Part shown: positions 44,851 to 55,976 of the stretch, piece after piece
Layout of the letters: each line of letters starts with the position of its first letter
How positions within the stretch are numbered: position 1 is the first letter of the stretch
Position numbers and translations under genes: made by a program
Source of the DNA: Adiantum capillus-veneris
Taxonomy: Eukaryota; Streptophyta; Polypodiopsida; Polypodiales; Pteridaceae
NCBI GenBank assembly: GCA_014529385.2
Contig: CM043968.1
Location: 4,884,001 to 4,948,000 of the forward strand
Reading direction: 5' to 3'
DNA: 64,000 nucleotides
Notes under the pieces: generated by a model
Databases searched by the model: none
Told to the model about the DNA's origin: nothing
Seen by the model: only the letters and a program-made list of their open reading frames with translations

Positions 44851-45716
44851 CCAGGTTTACATGTCTTTGTTCAAGCTTATGTTTTGCATTCCCAAAAATA
44901 TCAAGTTAACAAAGCAGAGCACCTGAAAGCAGGTGGATTCTTACATCCTTTGGAGATTCCCAATGGAAAATGGGAAAGTATCTCTATGGACTTTATTGTG
45001 GGTTTACCAACCACTGTACGAGGTCATGACTCGGTATGGGTGGTCGTAGATTGGTTGACTAAACTATGTAAGTTATTCCAACCAAATCAGAGGTTAAGAC
45101 TAAAGAACTAGCCAAGTTATTTGTGGACAATCTATACAAGTTGTATGGTTTGCCGAGTAACATTGTCAGTGATCATGATCCCAAGTTGAACAGTCACTTT
45201 TGGAGGGCTGTGTTCAAACAATTGGGTACACAACTAAACCTCAGTACAGCCGATCATCCAGAAACAAATGGTCAGACTAAACGAGTTAACCAAGTGCTAG
45301 AGGATATGCTACGAGCATACGTTAGCAAAAAAAAGTCAGAGTGGGAAGAATACTTACCTATTCTTGAGTTTGCCTACAATAGTGCTGAGCATGTCACAAC
45401 TGGATCTAGTCCTTTCATGCTCATGTATGGGTTCCAACCTAGGTCACCAGCTACGGTGGGGTTGGCAACCGAAAAGCTTCAATAGGTTAAGGACTTTCTC
45501 CAAGACCACATGGATATGCTAAAACTCGCTTGTCAGAATGTCCAACAAGCGCAGGATCTGTATAAGAAGTACGCTGATGAGAAACGTCGACAAATTACCT
45601 TCGAGGAAGGGGAGGAAGTATTTCTATGTGTGTCAGAACATTCAAAACGTTTAAAAACTGGACCAACACATAAATTATCTCCTCGATATTGCGGGCCTTT
45701 CAAAATACTCAAGTAA
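44851..45716 (+). pseudogene. Chromovirus integrase, catalytic part
   Basis: Continues the frame cut at 30,374. YVLHSQKYQVNKAEH keeps a Cys/His-poor remnant of the zinc domain end. SMDFIVGLPTT has the first catalytic Asp; after a frameshift near 45,100, NIVSDHDPKLNSHFW has the second. In the third block, NGQTKRVNQVLED, the catalytic Glu of the usual QTERVN is Lys (AAA for GAA), so this integrase cannot work. Further on are FAYNSAEHVTTGSSPFMLMYG and a TAG at 45,483, then YKKYADEKRRQITFEEGEEV and LSPRYCGPFKILK. Confidence 0.88.
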
Positions 45717-46041
45717 GTAGGTGATCGTGTCTACAAATTATTGCTACCTACACATTCTCGAATTCATCCGGTGTTTCATGTAAGCCGTTTACGTAAGCGG
45801 TTACATGGGGACGACAATGTCATTGACCAACAGATTTTGGTTGTTTCATTGAACCTTCTACCTTACCGCATGAACCTGAACGTATTCTCGACTATCATGA
45901 TTTACATACGCGTCATCATGTACGTCAACAAGCCTTAATCAAGTGGAAAGATCAACCTGAGGAAGGTGCCACTTGGGAAAACATTAGTGTTCTTAAGAAG
46001 AAGTTCCCCACTTTTGTTTTCGAGGACGAAAACTCTTCTTT
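45717..46041 (+). pseudogene. Chromovirus integrase C-terminus and chromodomain
   Basis: After TAA at 45,714 the frame goes on with RIHPVFHVSRLRKR, the GPY/F-type end. A frame change near 45,855 leads to a chromodomain ending ALIKWKDQPEEGATWENISV with its aromatic W and WE..E pattern, then LKKKFPTFVFEDE. In chromoviruses this module guides integration to methylated-histone chromatin. The protein would end about 15 bases before the purine tract. Confidence 0.8.
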
Positions 46042-46054
46042 AAGGGGGGAGTAA
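46042..46054 (+). promoter_or_regulatory. Chromovirus polypurine tract
   Basis: AAGGGGGGAGTAA immediately before the 3' LTR start TGTCAGG. Confidence 0.85.
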
Positions 46055-46207
46055 TGTCAGGACAATGGCAAGGCCAGACTAGACAAGGGCAAGGCCGGGC
46101 TAGGTAGTGTGGAAAGGGAGTCAAACTAGGGCAAAGGGCTAGGAGCCATGCTATATAGTGGGTGGTTGGGAGGTGGACTCCTAAGTTCTAGTTTCCCTTG
46201 TCTAACA
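46055..46207 (+). repeat. Chromovirus 3' LTR
   Basis: 153 bp, same ends as the 5' copy, followed by the TCTTT duplication. Confidence 0.93.
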
Positions 46208-46212
46208 TCTTT

Positions 46213-49090
46213 GCTGTCAGGCACTATAAGCTCTGGTTCTTTTGTTTCAAGGTGGGGTTCTGCCACCACATCGGATTTTGCTTTCGTTTCTTTTACTAAA
46301 AGCTCCTCAGGTTTTGCAATACTTTCAAGCTTCGGTTTTTGTTTTTCCAGCATTTCTTGCGTGATTCTTACCAAATTTTTATAAGCTTCCAGCTTAGTTG
46401 CTTCCATATGGGTATGGAGATGGATAGTTTTTCCATTTCTTTTTCATGTTTTGGCCGGCTTTAAGTCCTACTTGGTAGGCTTCCAAGGCGGCATTAATAG
46501 GCTCAAAGATTTTATCAACCAGAATGGATCCTCCAAATTTCAAGGTTGTTTCCTTGAATTCACTGCTAGTTTCTTTCAAATTGTCATGGACTAGCTTCTT
46601 TGCTTTCTCCTCGATTTCAACCCGTTGTTTTTGTTTTTTCATCTCATATCTTTTGCTTCTGCTCCTTTAGATTCTTTGAGAAGAAACTTTCGTATTTTCC
46701 GAGTCATTAGAGGAGTTGTGTTTCTTTTTCTTTAACTGGGCTCTAGTGATTACCTTGATTGGAACAATCGGTTCACTCTCTGATGAGCTACTAGGCATCA
46801 CTTGGACTACGTTTACTACGGTTTTACCCTTGTTCAAAGGATTTTTAGAAAAATCTTCTGGAAAGTGTCCTCCCTTTTTGCAAAATTGTATACAATAGGC
46901 TTCTATTGGTTTGATGTTTTTGTCAGGCTCTAAACATTCGTTTTCCCAATGGTCATCAGCACCACAATTATGACAGTTTCCTGTTCTAGGCCTTATCATG
47001 GGTCTTCCCATGGGAGGTCTGACACCTTGATTAGCTACATAATACATTGATGCGAGCTCTAGTGGAACATAAGTCACGGTTTCTTCCATTGGTGGTGGAT
47101 GTGGATTATACCAATCTCCTTCTACCATTACTGTAGATGGACTAGGCTCTGCATAGGGTGTAACAGGCACTAATTCTTGTTCATCTATGACTCCTTTAGA
47201 GTGCATGTACTTTACAGGCACTGCATTATGTCCTGGATACGGAGGTTGTTGTCCCAACACAGGTTGAGGTCTTTCCATACCCATTGGTGGTCTTTGACGT
47301 TGGGCCATATTAGGCTGATATCTATACATGGGTTGTCATTATGGCCTCATGGGCACGTACTGAACATTCCCATCATACTTTGGTCTAAAGTAGCACTCGT
47401 GGGTCTCATGGTTGGTCTATTTACCCTTAATTAACACCATTTTTTTGGCCTAATTGGTTGTCCCTGTGGAGGTATCCCTTGTCCTGGTCCTCTCATAGGT
47501 TCTTTTGCATGTTGTTCATCATGTCGTTCATCCTTTTTAACATATCTTCTATGATTGAGAGTGGTGCCGCAGCAGCCGTTCACACTTGTGCTGGTTTAGT
47601 GGATGTTCTTTTCTCGCTTTGGTTATCCTTAGGGACATCTTCTTTGTTGAAAATCTCACAATTGTCTCCTAAGTCAACAGCATCAGACACACACGCTTCT
47701 AAGGTTGTATGATTTTTACTATAGAGTATAGCATGAAGTTCTTTGTTTAGCAATCCCTCCAGAAACAAAGATACAAGTCATTCTTCTGCAGGTATCTCTA
47801 TCTCTGGGCATCTAGCAATGTATTGTTTCATTCGCGTTGCACAATCCCTAATAGACTCACCATGTTTCTATTTAAAATTGTAGATTTGAGCTACCATATT
47901 ATGTTTGATCCCCGTTTTGGAACAAGCAGCTACAAATCCTTGAGCTAATGTGTTCAAGTCCATGATTGACCTTAGTGGAATGTTTTGGAACCATGTCAAT
48001 GCTTTTCCTTCTAATGTCATTCCAAACCCCTCGAATTGAGTATGGAAATCGAATATACGCTCTGCTCTTAGCACTTGCTTAAAGCTTGCTAAGTGGTTGT
48101 ATGGATCCCCTAATCCACTATATTTTTTGACCCATTTTTGAAAATAAGTTGGTCTGATGCGTCTGTTTGGTTCAACTCCCGGTCTTCTGGGAGTTGGTCT
48201 TGTTCCGAATCCTTCAATCCAGTCTGTTGGAAATAGTGACCCATGTAGCCCTACATTGGCCTTAGTGTCACCCGATTTTCTACGTGATGAGGTGGTTTCT
48301 GGTTTCTTCACATTACTCTCAGATGATCTCTCACGGTGTTTATCCCTATGAATTGTTTCTGGTCCTTGCCCCAATATCCAATCCCGTATGGAATACCCTT
48401 GGTATTTGGTTTGTTCTACCTCCTCAAGAGTCATCATAACAAATTTGTTGTTATAACAATCCCTAAACAGATAGGTTGGTAGGTCTGCTCATCCCTTATC
48501 TTTGATCTTGAAGATATAGATGATCTTCATGGCCATTAATTATTCTGGTTTGGCATGAGAAGTCCACATAAGATCTTTTATGTTTCTATCTTCCCAACAA
48601 TAGACTCCGATCCTAGGATTATCCGTACTAAGCCGTTTCAAAGGCTTCAAGTCTACTTGATCATATCCCTCAAATTCTAAAGTTGGTGGTCCTTCTTTTG
48701 CTGACATATCTCGGATTATGGTGTTTATTTCTAACCCCCATTTGTCTATCACATCAGGCTTTTCGACCTATAAATATTGAGTTCCGTTTTGATCCATGTA
48801 CATTTTTCCTTGTTTGTTTGCCCTAACCTCTTCTTCTAACTCAATACCATGGTCATCAATGCGAATAGCATACTCCTCGTTAGGGTCCAAGTAAACCTAG
48901 GCTCCATGACGGTTGGTCTTGTAAAAAGATAGTATATGCTTATAGCGCACTGTCGTTCCAGTTTCCGAGGGAGTCGAGTAAGAAGACATTTCGGATGTTG
49001 AATCTGAAAAAGTGTCTGGGTATATACTCTATTGGAGGTTTCTCCAAGTATGCCCTGATTTCCTAGTACACGACCAGATCTAAGGTTCAT
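46213..49090 (-). pseudogene. gag: X1 gag
   Basis: A series of minus-strand open segments read as one broken gag. It starts near 49,090 with NLRSGRVLG, common at the start of plant Ty3 gag proteins. 48,437-47,868 holds the Retrotrans_gag core: GLGDPYNHLASFKQVLRAERI then MTLEGKALTWFQNIPL. 47,329-46,667 has a Pro-rich stretch and the zinc knuckle CHNCGADDHWENEC (C-x2-C-x4-H-x4-C) near 46,985, followed by a second Cys-rich piece. 46,642-46,213 is a Lys/Glu-rich linker to the protease, broken by the chromovirus. Several stops and frame changes are present. Confidence 0.78.
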
Positions 49091-51060
49091 ATAGACTTAT
49101 GAAGCCCTGGATAGAGTACTCACCTTTGGATTGACTTTTCGTCAATTTTCACTTGATTCAATTGCAACTTTCTGTCAAGCCATTGATTCCTCATCTGCAA
49201 CCTGATTCATATACAACTTTGATCAAGTTAGCTATTCTTCTATAAAGACAATAGAGTTTTTGCTAACTCTCGTAATTGGTCTTTGTATCACTTCAAATCA
49301 AGCTCTGAGAGTCAAAATTTGACTTTCAAATTTCACTTTAGCAAAAAATCAAAGGTTTGATCTGCAACGTGAAAACTAAGTGTATATGTATCAATTTTGA
49401 TCCGATTGAACCCAAATTTGCCATGTGGTTTTATATTATATTGGTCTATCACTGTATAAGTTCAAAAGTCGAAATTGGTGTCTCTGGATAGCAGAAGTAA
49501 ATAATCGCGATTATTTACTTTTGTCAAATTTTTTACACTTTTTTGATTGGTTTGGCAAGTATACAACTTGTTAAAGTCTCTGGACAAGTTTCAACAAGTT
49601 TGGACAAAATCTGATTAAGTTTATCAACTGTTTGGTGTCCGCAGACTCTGATTTCGAGAATCTGGCTTAAGTTTCACTTTTGGGATCCAAATTTCACCAA
49701 AATTGATTTGTGGGGTCTTCTTGATGTGCTTGACCTTGTGGTATATTGAAATTTGCAAAATCATCAAGTTTTGAAGCAGATGTAAATAATCGCGATTATT
49801 TACTCCAGCTATATTTTTGTAACTTTTTGCCCCAACTTTGACACAGAACTATTAAGCATCTTTAGTTAAGGTCACTAGCCAAGTCATCAAGTTCGGACAA
49901 TTTTTGATCAAATGGTCATCAATTATCTGTCCGTAAACTAACTTTGCAATTTTAGTCACAATTTTCAATCCAGTGATCCAAATCTTACCAAATTTGGCTT
50001 GTGGGATTATTACAACATAGTAAAACTAGTGGTATGCTGACTTGCTCAAAATTTTGAAAAAGTGGGCAAAGGTAAATAATCGCGACTATTTACATTTGAC
50101 AAATTTTTACAAATTTTTGGTCAACTGAGCATGTACACATGTTTATCACATCAACATAAGCCTATAAATCAAATTTCAACAATTTTGGATAAATTTTTTC
50201 CCAATTTATACTCAAGATTCAAAAAGTCGGTACAAACTTTAGTTCATACCCAGTTTTTTGCCAGTTTAGTGATCCAAATATCTTGGGCCCTTACAAAAGT
50301 TGTTTGTATACATGCTATGAGTCAATGCTATGAATCTTGGTCCATTTAGAGTAGAAAGTTAATAATCACGATTATTAACTTTAGGCTTGAAATGAACACA
50401 TTTTTGCAATTTTTTCAAAGACAATCTTTATATGAGCTATTTTAAGCCTATGAATCAAGTCAAAACTTAATTTGGCCTAAAATGTTAAGAAAAAGTAAAT
50501 AATCTGAGTTTTGGCCAACTCTTGAAATTTTTACCTCGAAGTGTCTTTGAGCTTACCAACTGGTTCAGACAACTTTTAAGCTTACTCTCCAGTCGGATTG
50601 CGTGGATTCAAGTCTTTTCGAGCTATTTCTAGCCGTAGACCTGAAATTTTGCAACTTCCAATAACGACTCACACTTGATTCTTTCAGAGAGAGCAATGTT
50701 CTGAAATCCACCTTGGATCCTACTTACCCTACTCCTAGATTCTCATGCAATGGGGTTGTGGAAAGTGTCCACAAACACTCGTTTTCTTACGTTTTTTATG
50801 TTTTTTAGAGTCTTGATCTTAAGACTTTTCTCGTCTACCAATCATTCTCCAAATCCTAATCTAAATCTACAATCCTACAATCCTAAAGGTACTCAGCAAG
50901 TACGATTACTTCCAAGCCACCTCTACACAGCAAAAGACGACAATCTTAAGTTATGCGGTTTCTAAAAGAAAGTTTTGAACTTTAAGTGAACCTAGAGGAA
51001 ATTAAAGGACAACTACACAAAACGCTCGTGTTTTTCCCTAGTTTAGGTCTCTTCGATGCT
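49091..51060 (-). repeat. X1 leader with CG-centred palindrome array
   Basis: Two kilobases without coding between LTR and gag. It holds palindromes at 49,495-49,520 (26 bp, half AAGTAAATAATCG plus reverse complement), 49,782-49,803 (22 bp, perfect), 50,072-50,093 (one mismatch) and 50,355-50,382 (one central mismatch), about 285-290 bp apart, and a half-site near 50,492. The DNA between them is a degenerate repeat with TTTGGACAA and TTTGGGATCCAAATTTCACC-like text. Confidence 0.88.
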
Positions 51061-51076
51061 CGACAGTGGCGTCAAA
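51060..51076 (-). promoter_or_regulatory. X1 primer-binding site
   Basis: On the minus strand TTTGACGCCACTGTCGAG follows the LTR end GTCCCACA. It is like the X2 primer site (TTTGGCGCCGTTGCCGAG) with changes. Confidence 0.65.
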
Positions 51077-51856
51077 TGTGGGACGCATGTATAACCTCAC
51101 CATCCTATCTTATTGCAATATTAGCAAGAACCACGATTAATTTGTCAAACCATGGGACGAAGCTGACTCAACTAGTGCATAGAGGCTACAAGAGGTTGTC
51201 AATCTCGAGGAAAACAACTAACAACTTGCATCTAACTCAAGCTACACTCAAGTGACTGAAATCACCAAAAGCCAATCGCTCATCGGCAAGCAAATCACAT
51301 CCGTTACAGCATCAAATGACATCCAAACGTAACGAAACTTCTAGGACAAGTTTATAAGATCATAAGCACACATGCTTATGGTCTCAAACCCCACTTTACG
51401 TCAAGTTCCAAAATCGCGATTATTAATAGTAGTGGATTTTTGACCCAACCGTTTTTGACCCAGAATGTATCTAAATGCTTAGCAATGATGCCCCAATACC
51501 CCTCTTATACTTAGTTTTTAAAAGTGTAAATTCCTAGTTATAATGAAATTAGGCCGTGAATCGGCGACACCAAAAGCTATAAAGTACTGTGAATGGGTTA
51601 CGTCAATGCGTAGAGCTCTTACCTGCGGTTACAATGCAACAAACGCAATCACAATGTGACAACAAGAGAGAGAGTAGGGAGCACGAGAAGGAGAGAAGTG
51701 AGCGCGGTTAGCTCACGCTATGTATTTCTTATCCAAAAACCTATTAAAAACTTACAAAAATTGGCTTTTATACCTTAGCCAAGGTTTTGGGGTGGTCAAA
51801 AATTGGCTTTTATACCTTAGCCAAGGTTTTTGGGTGGTCAAAACTAATAATCTGCA
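51077..51856 (-). repeat. X1 LTR
   Basis: Starts TGTGGGACGC on plus and aligns with the X2 LTRs to about ACTAATAATCTG, near its end at 51,856 (TCTGCA). The X2 LTR runs about 175 bp further, so X1 is either a shorter subfamily or cut at its U3 end. It contains a 55-bp internal duplication (AAAATTGGCTTTTATACCTT) at 51,756 and 51,807. A half-palindrome ATCGCGATTATTAA lies near 51,416. Confidence 0.8.
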
Positions 51857-51888
51857 GTTCTACCAAATTAGAGGGAAATGCATAGACA

Positions 51889-52172
51889 TGGAGAAGTGTC
51901 CGAAATGTGATTTCAAGCGATATAGAGTAGATCTCCACGGAACAAAAAATCTACAAAAGGTTTTGTGGCATTTTTCTCTGCTTCCTCGCATCAAGCATTT
52001 CTTTGAATGTAAGTCCATGGCCGCCCTAGCATCATGGCATGAGGAGAATAAATCTACGGATGGTGTGCTACGGATTCCTGCAGATTGCACAGCCTGGAAA
52101 CATATAGACGAAACATGGCCGGATTTTGCTAGGGAAGCTCAAAATTTGCACCTAGGCCTAGCTAAAGATTAA
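51889..52172 (+). pseudogene. CACTA TNPD-type transposase fragment
   Basis: Codes the start of the catalytic CACTA transposase, the protein that cuts the element ends. Recognisable are EKCPKCDFKRYRVDL (zinc-binding CPKC), VLWHFSLLPRIKHFFECKSM, ALASWHEENKSTDGVLRIPA and CTAWKHIDETWPDFAREAQN, the typical region of Transposase_21 proteins, ending LGLAKD then a stop where other members go on GVNPF. The rest of the roughly 800-residue protein is absent, so the copy cannot make an active transposase. The DNA upstream belongs to X1. Confidence 0.85.
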
Positions 52173-52195
52173 ATGTTCGTGTGTTTAATGCAGGT

Positions 52196-53575
52196 ATGGA
52201 TGATGATGAGTTTCTTTCTTCTTTGTCACCCTAGCAGAGGCAGTGGTACAAGGATCATCGTGGCTATGGAGCACCATGAGGTCGTTCTACTCCTTTAGTG
52301 TCTCCCTCTGTTTTGATGCATTCAGTGTGCTCTAAAGCTTCGGTGTTGACAAGACGATCTTCACACTCGTCTAGGCACCGACGCTCTAGTGGTGGCGGTG
52401 GCGGTTGTTGTGGGGATGCCCCTGCTAATGCCTCAACACCGCCTCGTGTTCGACGAGGTTCTTTACCTTCCTCTTCTTTGCCCACCCCCACACCAGCCAG
52501 GACATCGCCATCTACACCAGGTTTTGCGCGGCTATCAGCCATTCCTAACTACACATTACTACCTACTCCTCCGGGAGTCAATCAAGTCGACACTCCTCAC
52601 TTCGGGGCCCAGACTCCAGTGGAGACACCTGACGTCAGTACCCCCATCGACACGCCGCTAGAAACCCCTATCGGGACACCCAGGTTCATGTGTCATAGGC
52701 GAGAGGGCTTGCCTTACTCCGTCGACTTCAGCGGAGGCATCATCTTGGATGATGAAGGCAAGAAGGTGATCTTGCGCATGCGCTGTCTTTGCTCTCAGGT
52801 GTTTAGACACTACATACTAAACACCTGGAGTGAAGTGCCAAATGAATTAAAAGACAGAGTCATCAGCATGCTGCATGATGAGTTTCCCGCGTCAACATGG
52901 GATGACCTGGTCTTCAATGAAGACCTGATGAAGGCTCGAATGCGCGAATACTACAAGCACAAGCATTCTGAAGTGCAAAAAGCAATAAATCATGGGTGGA
53001 ACATACCACATTTGCTGTCCAAAGAAGATTGGATAATTCCAAAGCCAACAGCGCGCAAGAATCCTGACAAGTGGAGGCAACAAAAGAAGACAGCCAAAGC
53101 GCGAGTAGAGGTAGGGAGCTTGCACCACTTGGGGAGCGGTGGGTGGACATCATTTGAGACCGATTTTGTAAGTGTGTTCGCATTGCTCTTTAGGTTTGGT
53201 AGTTACATCTATTTGTACTTTTAAATTCTAACATAATGGATTCTTTGTATGTTTTGAACAGTGATCGATGAGACAGGACGTGACCCCACACCGTACGAGC
53301 GCGAGTATGTAGGCAGAAAGGGCTTAAACGCCATGATAGACATTCTGAGTTCTCACAGCGGGATGGTTAGTATTAGGGTTTACTCTTTTCTATTTGTTGT
53401 ATTGTTTTGTAAATTATATGTTTATACTTATAGAAAGATGTCTTATTGTTTTTTTTGCAAAATCCAACAGATATGCCGCTTGGACGTGATGAGACGTCTG
53501 ATTAGGCGACGTCAGTCTAGCCGCAGCTACATAGCATTAGTTTCCTTTTGTCATAGCATATGTATAATGAGATGA
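52196..53575 (+). pseudogene. CACTA TNPA-like gene (Transposase_24 type)
   Basis: Second gene of the CACTA element; TNPA-type proteins bind subterminal repeats. A first exon from about 52,196 to 53,167 has a Ser/Gly/Pro-rich N-terminus (52,300-52,690, with SSGGGGGCCGD and many TP motifs), then the conserved helical region NTWSEVPNELKDRVISMLHD, EFPASTWDDLVFNEDLMKAR and PHLLSKEDWIIPKP. Exon 2 (about 53,262-53,365) has DETGRDPTPYEREYVGRKGL. Exon 3 begins at 53,471. Introns show GT...AACAG edges, though the first join is off by one base. Two stops lie in the first 100 bases after 52,196, so the start may be further in (52,298). Confidence 0.75.
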
Positions 53576-54145
53576 CGTGTATACATCTTTTTGTAACTAT
53601 TGGAAAACCATGTATATTTTCTCAATAATGACAATGGTGTTGTAACTATTGCATTTGCAAAGCTTAACAATCTAGTGATTTTGCCTATGGTGTGTACAAT
53701 TGTCATTGATTTACTTTTATCAATTTACGTTTATCAGTTTTGTATCTTTATTCTACAAACAATACTATGGATGATGGAGTTAATGGTTATATTGTCTTGT
53801 GGGTGACTACTTTGGGTCTATACCTTGCACTTTCTTTCAAAGGTGAATCTGGACTTATCTTGGATTCATTTAGGTTTACTCTATTATCCAAAAAAATTTA
53901 CTCTCGGGCGTCGCTATATAAGGCTCTGCAATGTCGCTATAAGCATCGCAATAGGTAGCCTATAAGCATTGCTATAAGCGTCGCTATATGCGTTGTATAT
54001 AGCAACGATTATAGCGATGCATATAGTGATGGTTTTAGCAATGTTCCCGTAGCAATGCTATTAGCCACAGTCTTAGCAATGCTATTAGCCACAGTCTTAG
54101 CAACCCAATGTATTTCCGTTGCTAAAAACGTCACAAGTGCACACA
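53576..54145 (+). other. CACTA right subterminal region
   Basis: No gene. From about 53,895 it carries many AGCGTCGCTATA, GCATCGCTAT and AGCAATGCTAT motifs in both orientations, including a 29-bp exact tandem pair near 54,055-54,110 (TAGCAATGCTATTAGCCACA). They match the left-end motifs in kind. Confidence 0.75.
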
Positions 54146-54161
54146 ACCTCTTGTAGTGTCA

Positions 54162-54660
54162 ATATCTAAGTGGCCAACTTTAAGCGGTGTGAATATGGAT
54201 TAACCCTAAACGACTAGTCCTAAGCAACTAGCAGCTAAATAAAGAAGTGAGTAGGACTAAGCGGCGTGGCTAAGTGATTGAATACCTAAGCGGCTACTCG
54301 GAGGCGGCTAGCTCTAAGCGTCTAGCCTTCAACGACGTAAATATGGACTCGTTCTAAGCGGCTAAGCAATTGAATACTTAAGCGGCAAGCCCTAAGTGGT
54401 ATGAATGTCGATTAGCCCTAAGCGACTAAGTAGCTAAATATTGAAGCGGGTAGGACTAAGCAGCACAGCTAAGCGACTGAATACCTAAGCGGCTAGCACT
54501 AAGTAGCTAGCCTTCAACGACCTAAATACAGACTAGCCCTAAGCGGTTAAGCGATTGAATACCTAAGCGTATAGCTTTAAGGGGCTAACCCTAATTAAGC
54601 AAATAGCCCAAAGCGGGCAACTACGTCCAATCAACGTAACATCGATTTGCCGTAAGCGAT
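54162..54660 (+). repeat. AAGCGGCTA-rich satellite, right part
   Basis: Continues the satellite cut by the CACTA element. Units such as AAGCGACTGAATACCTAAGCGGCTAG recur at 54,270, 54,475 and 54,550. Confidence 0.8.
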
Positions 54661-55976
54661 CGACATAACAACGTCGATCGACGATTTGCAGAACACATGA
54701 AGTTAATCAAAGGTAATTAGAATGTAACACTAAAACTTAACTAAAATATTCTAATTTACATTTACGACGTCTACGACAAGTCAAAATTAAAAGAAACAAC
54801 ATAATTTATTAATTTCCAAATTAATTCGCATAAAATTAATAAAACTAATTATAAAATGACATAAATCAAAACAACACTTTTTTAATGATCAAATGTCATT
54901 ATCTTTCTTTGTTAATCATGATTTTTTATTAATAAAATTTGCAAATTACCAAAAGTTCTATATTTTTTAAACTATATGTTTGTTTAAAAAATGTGTGTGT
55001 GTGTGTGTTGCACATGGTGTGTTTAGATTGCTGACAAACTAATGCACATTTTTATTTATTTGTGTGCATGTTTATGTTTATATGTGTGTGTGTGTGTGTG
55101 TGTGTGTGGATGCAAGAGAAGAGAATGATAGAACACTCACATGCGGACTCTTCGAGCAAGAAGCACTTGAAAAAATGTTGCCAAACTTGCAAACACACAC
55201 ACACACACTCTATGTTACTCACACACACACACACACACACACACATAAAAGTGAAGAAACCTAAGAAAAGAACCTTACCTTGTTGATGGGGGGAGCGTGT
55301 GAGTGGAGATCTTGAGTTCGGCAAGCCCTACAACACCAGATCAGCAGTAAGTGAGGAGGAGGAGAGCAAGGGAGGAGATGGAAAATGGGCAAAAATGCGC
55401 AAGAAGAACTCGTGTTTTCTGTTTTTGCATAATCCATCGGTACAAGTGTCAGTAGAAGTAGTGGAATGCGCGACCAAATCACCATCGGAATATGCGTCCA
55501 AATAGTCGTCGGAATCAACGCTAAAATAGTTGTCAAAAATGCAAATTTTGATTTTTCTTATAAAATGGTTCTCCCTCCAAAATAGCTACACATATACCGG
55601 CGCCCCCCACTGACGTCGGTATTTTGGGAAGAGCGAAACGCCGGGAGAGAAGTACCACCACAACCTTCGGTGCTGATACCACTTATTGAGTGCGCGATGT
55701 GTGTAGAGGGAGAGGGAGAAGAAGAGCGGAAACAAAGTGTTGGTGGAGCTCAACATGACGATTGTAATAATTCACTACTTCTTATTATTCTATATAATCA
55801 AATAATAGATAAGGTTAGTATAGTCAACGTGACAACTAGTTGGCTTGAACCCTAACGTTGCTCTTGAAACATTGAAATCAAGGTTTGAGATTTATTTTGG
55901 ACACCCTATGATCCTAGAAGACTATGTTGGGTTCCTTAAAAAGAATTCCATATGACCGTTGTGTCCATTCCCCCAG
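54661..55976. other. Non-genic, AT-rich with GT/CA microsatellites
   Basis: 54,700-54,990 is strongly AT-rich. (GT)n lies at 54,990-55,010 and 55,084-55,109, (CA)n at 55,190-55,245. A GGTGCTGATACCAC at about 55,670 resembles the complement of a tRNA-Met primer site, but no LTR pair supports it. Nothing coding recognised. Confidence 0.5.

Larger units (their letters stand above)
25829..46207 (+). mobile_element. Ty3/gypsy chromovirus with 153-bp LTRs, split by element Y
   Basis: LTRs at 25,829-25,981 and 46,055-46,207 start TGTCAGGAC and end TCTAACA. Target duplication TCTTT lies at 25,824-25,828 and 46,208-46,212. After the left LTR is a tRNA-Met-type primer site; before the right LTR is a purine tract. 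Gene order is gag, protease, RT, RNase H, integrase, chromodomain, the Ty3 order. Without Y the element is about 5.9 kb, a normal chromovirus size. The LTRs are unusually short. Several stops make it inactive. Confidence 0.93.
25202..51856 (-). mobile_element. Ty3/gypsy element X1, truncated, split by the chromovirus
   Basis: Minus-strand LTR element inside the CACTA element. In its own direction it has an LTR (51,856-51,077), a primer site, a 2-kb leader with palindromes, gag (49,090-46,213), then after the chromovirus insertion a protease fragment (25,823-25,202). RT, RNase H, integrase and the second LTR are missing: the sequence stops at the AT-rich repeat near 25,204. The LTR is about 780 bp and similar to that of X2 for most of its length. 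Confidence 0.75.
24296..54158 (+). mobile_element. CACTA (En/Spm) DNA transposon, 29.9 kb including nested insertions
   Basis: Ends are CACTACAAGAGGT (24,296-24,308) and its exact reverse complement (54,146-54,158). Both sides carry the 3-bp duplication TCA (24,293-24,295 and 54,159-54,161). Removing the element joins AAGCGACTCA to ATATCTAAGTGG, which matches the satellite's own pattern AAGCGACTGAATACCTAAGCGG seen at 54,475-54,500. Subterminal AGCGACGCT/AGCGTCGCT motifs occur inside both ends. Its own genes remain at 51.9-53.6 kb. Nearly all of the middle is later retroelement insertions. Confidence 0.93.

Noticed and set aside
55600-55690. tRNA-Met-type primer site of a further LTR element
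   Set aside because: Only a loose match and no matching LTR pair around it.
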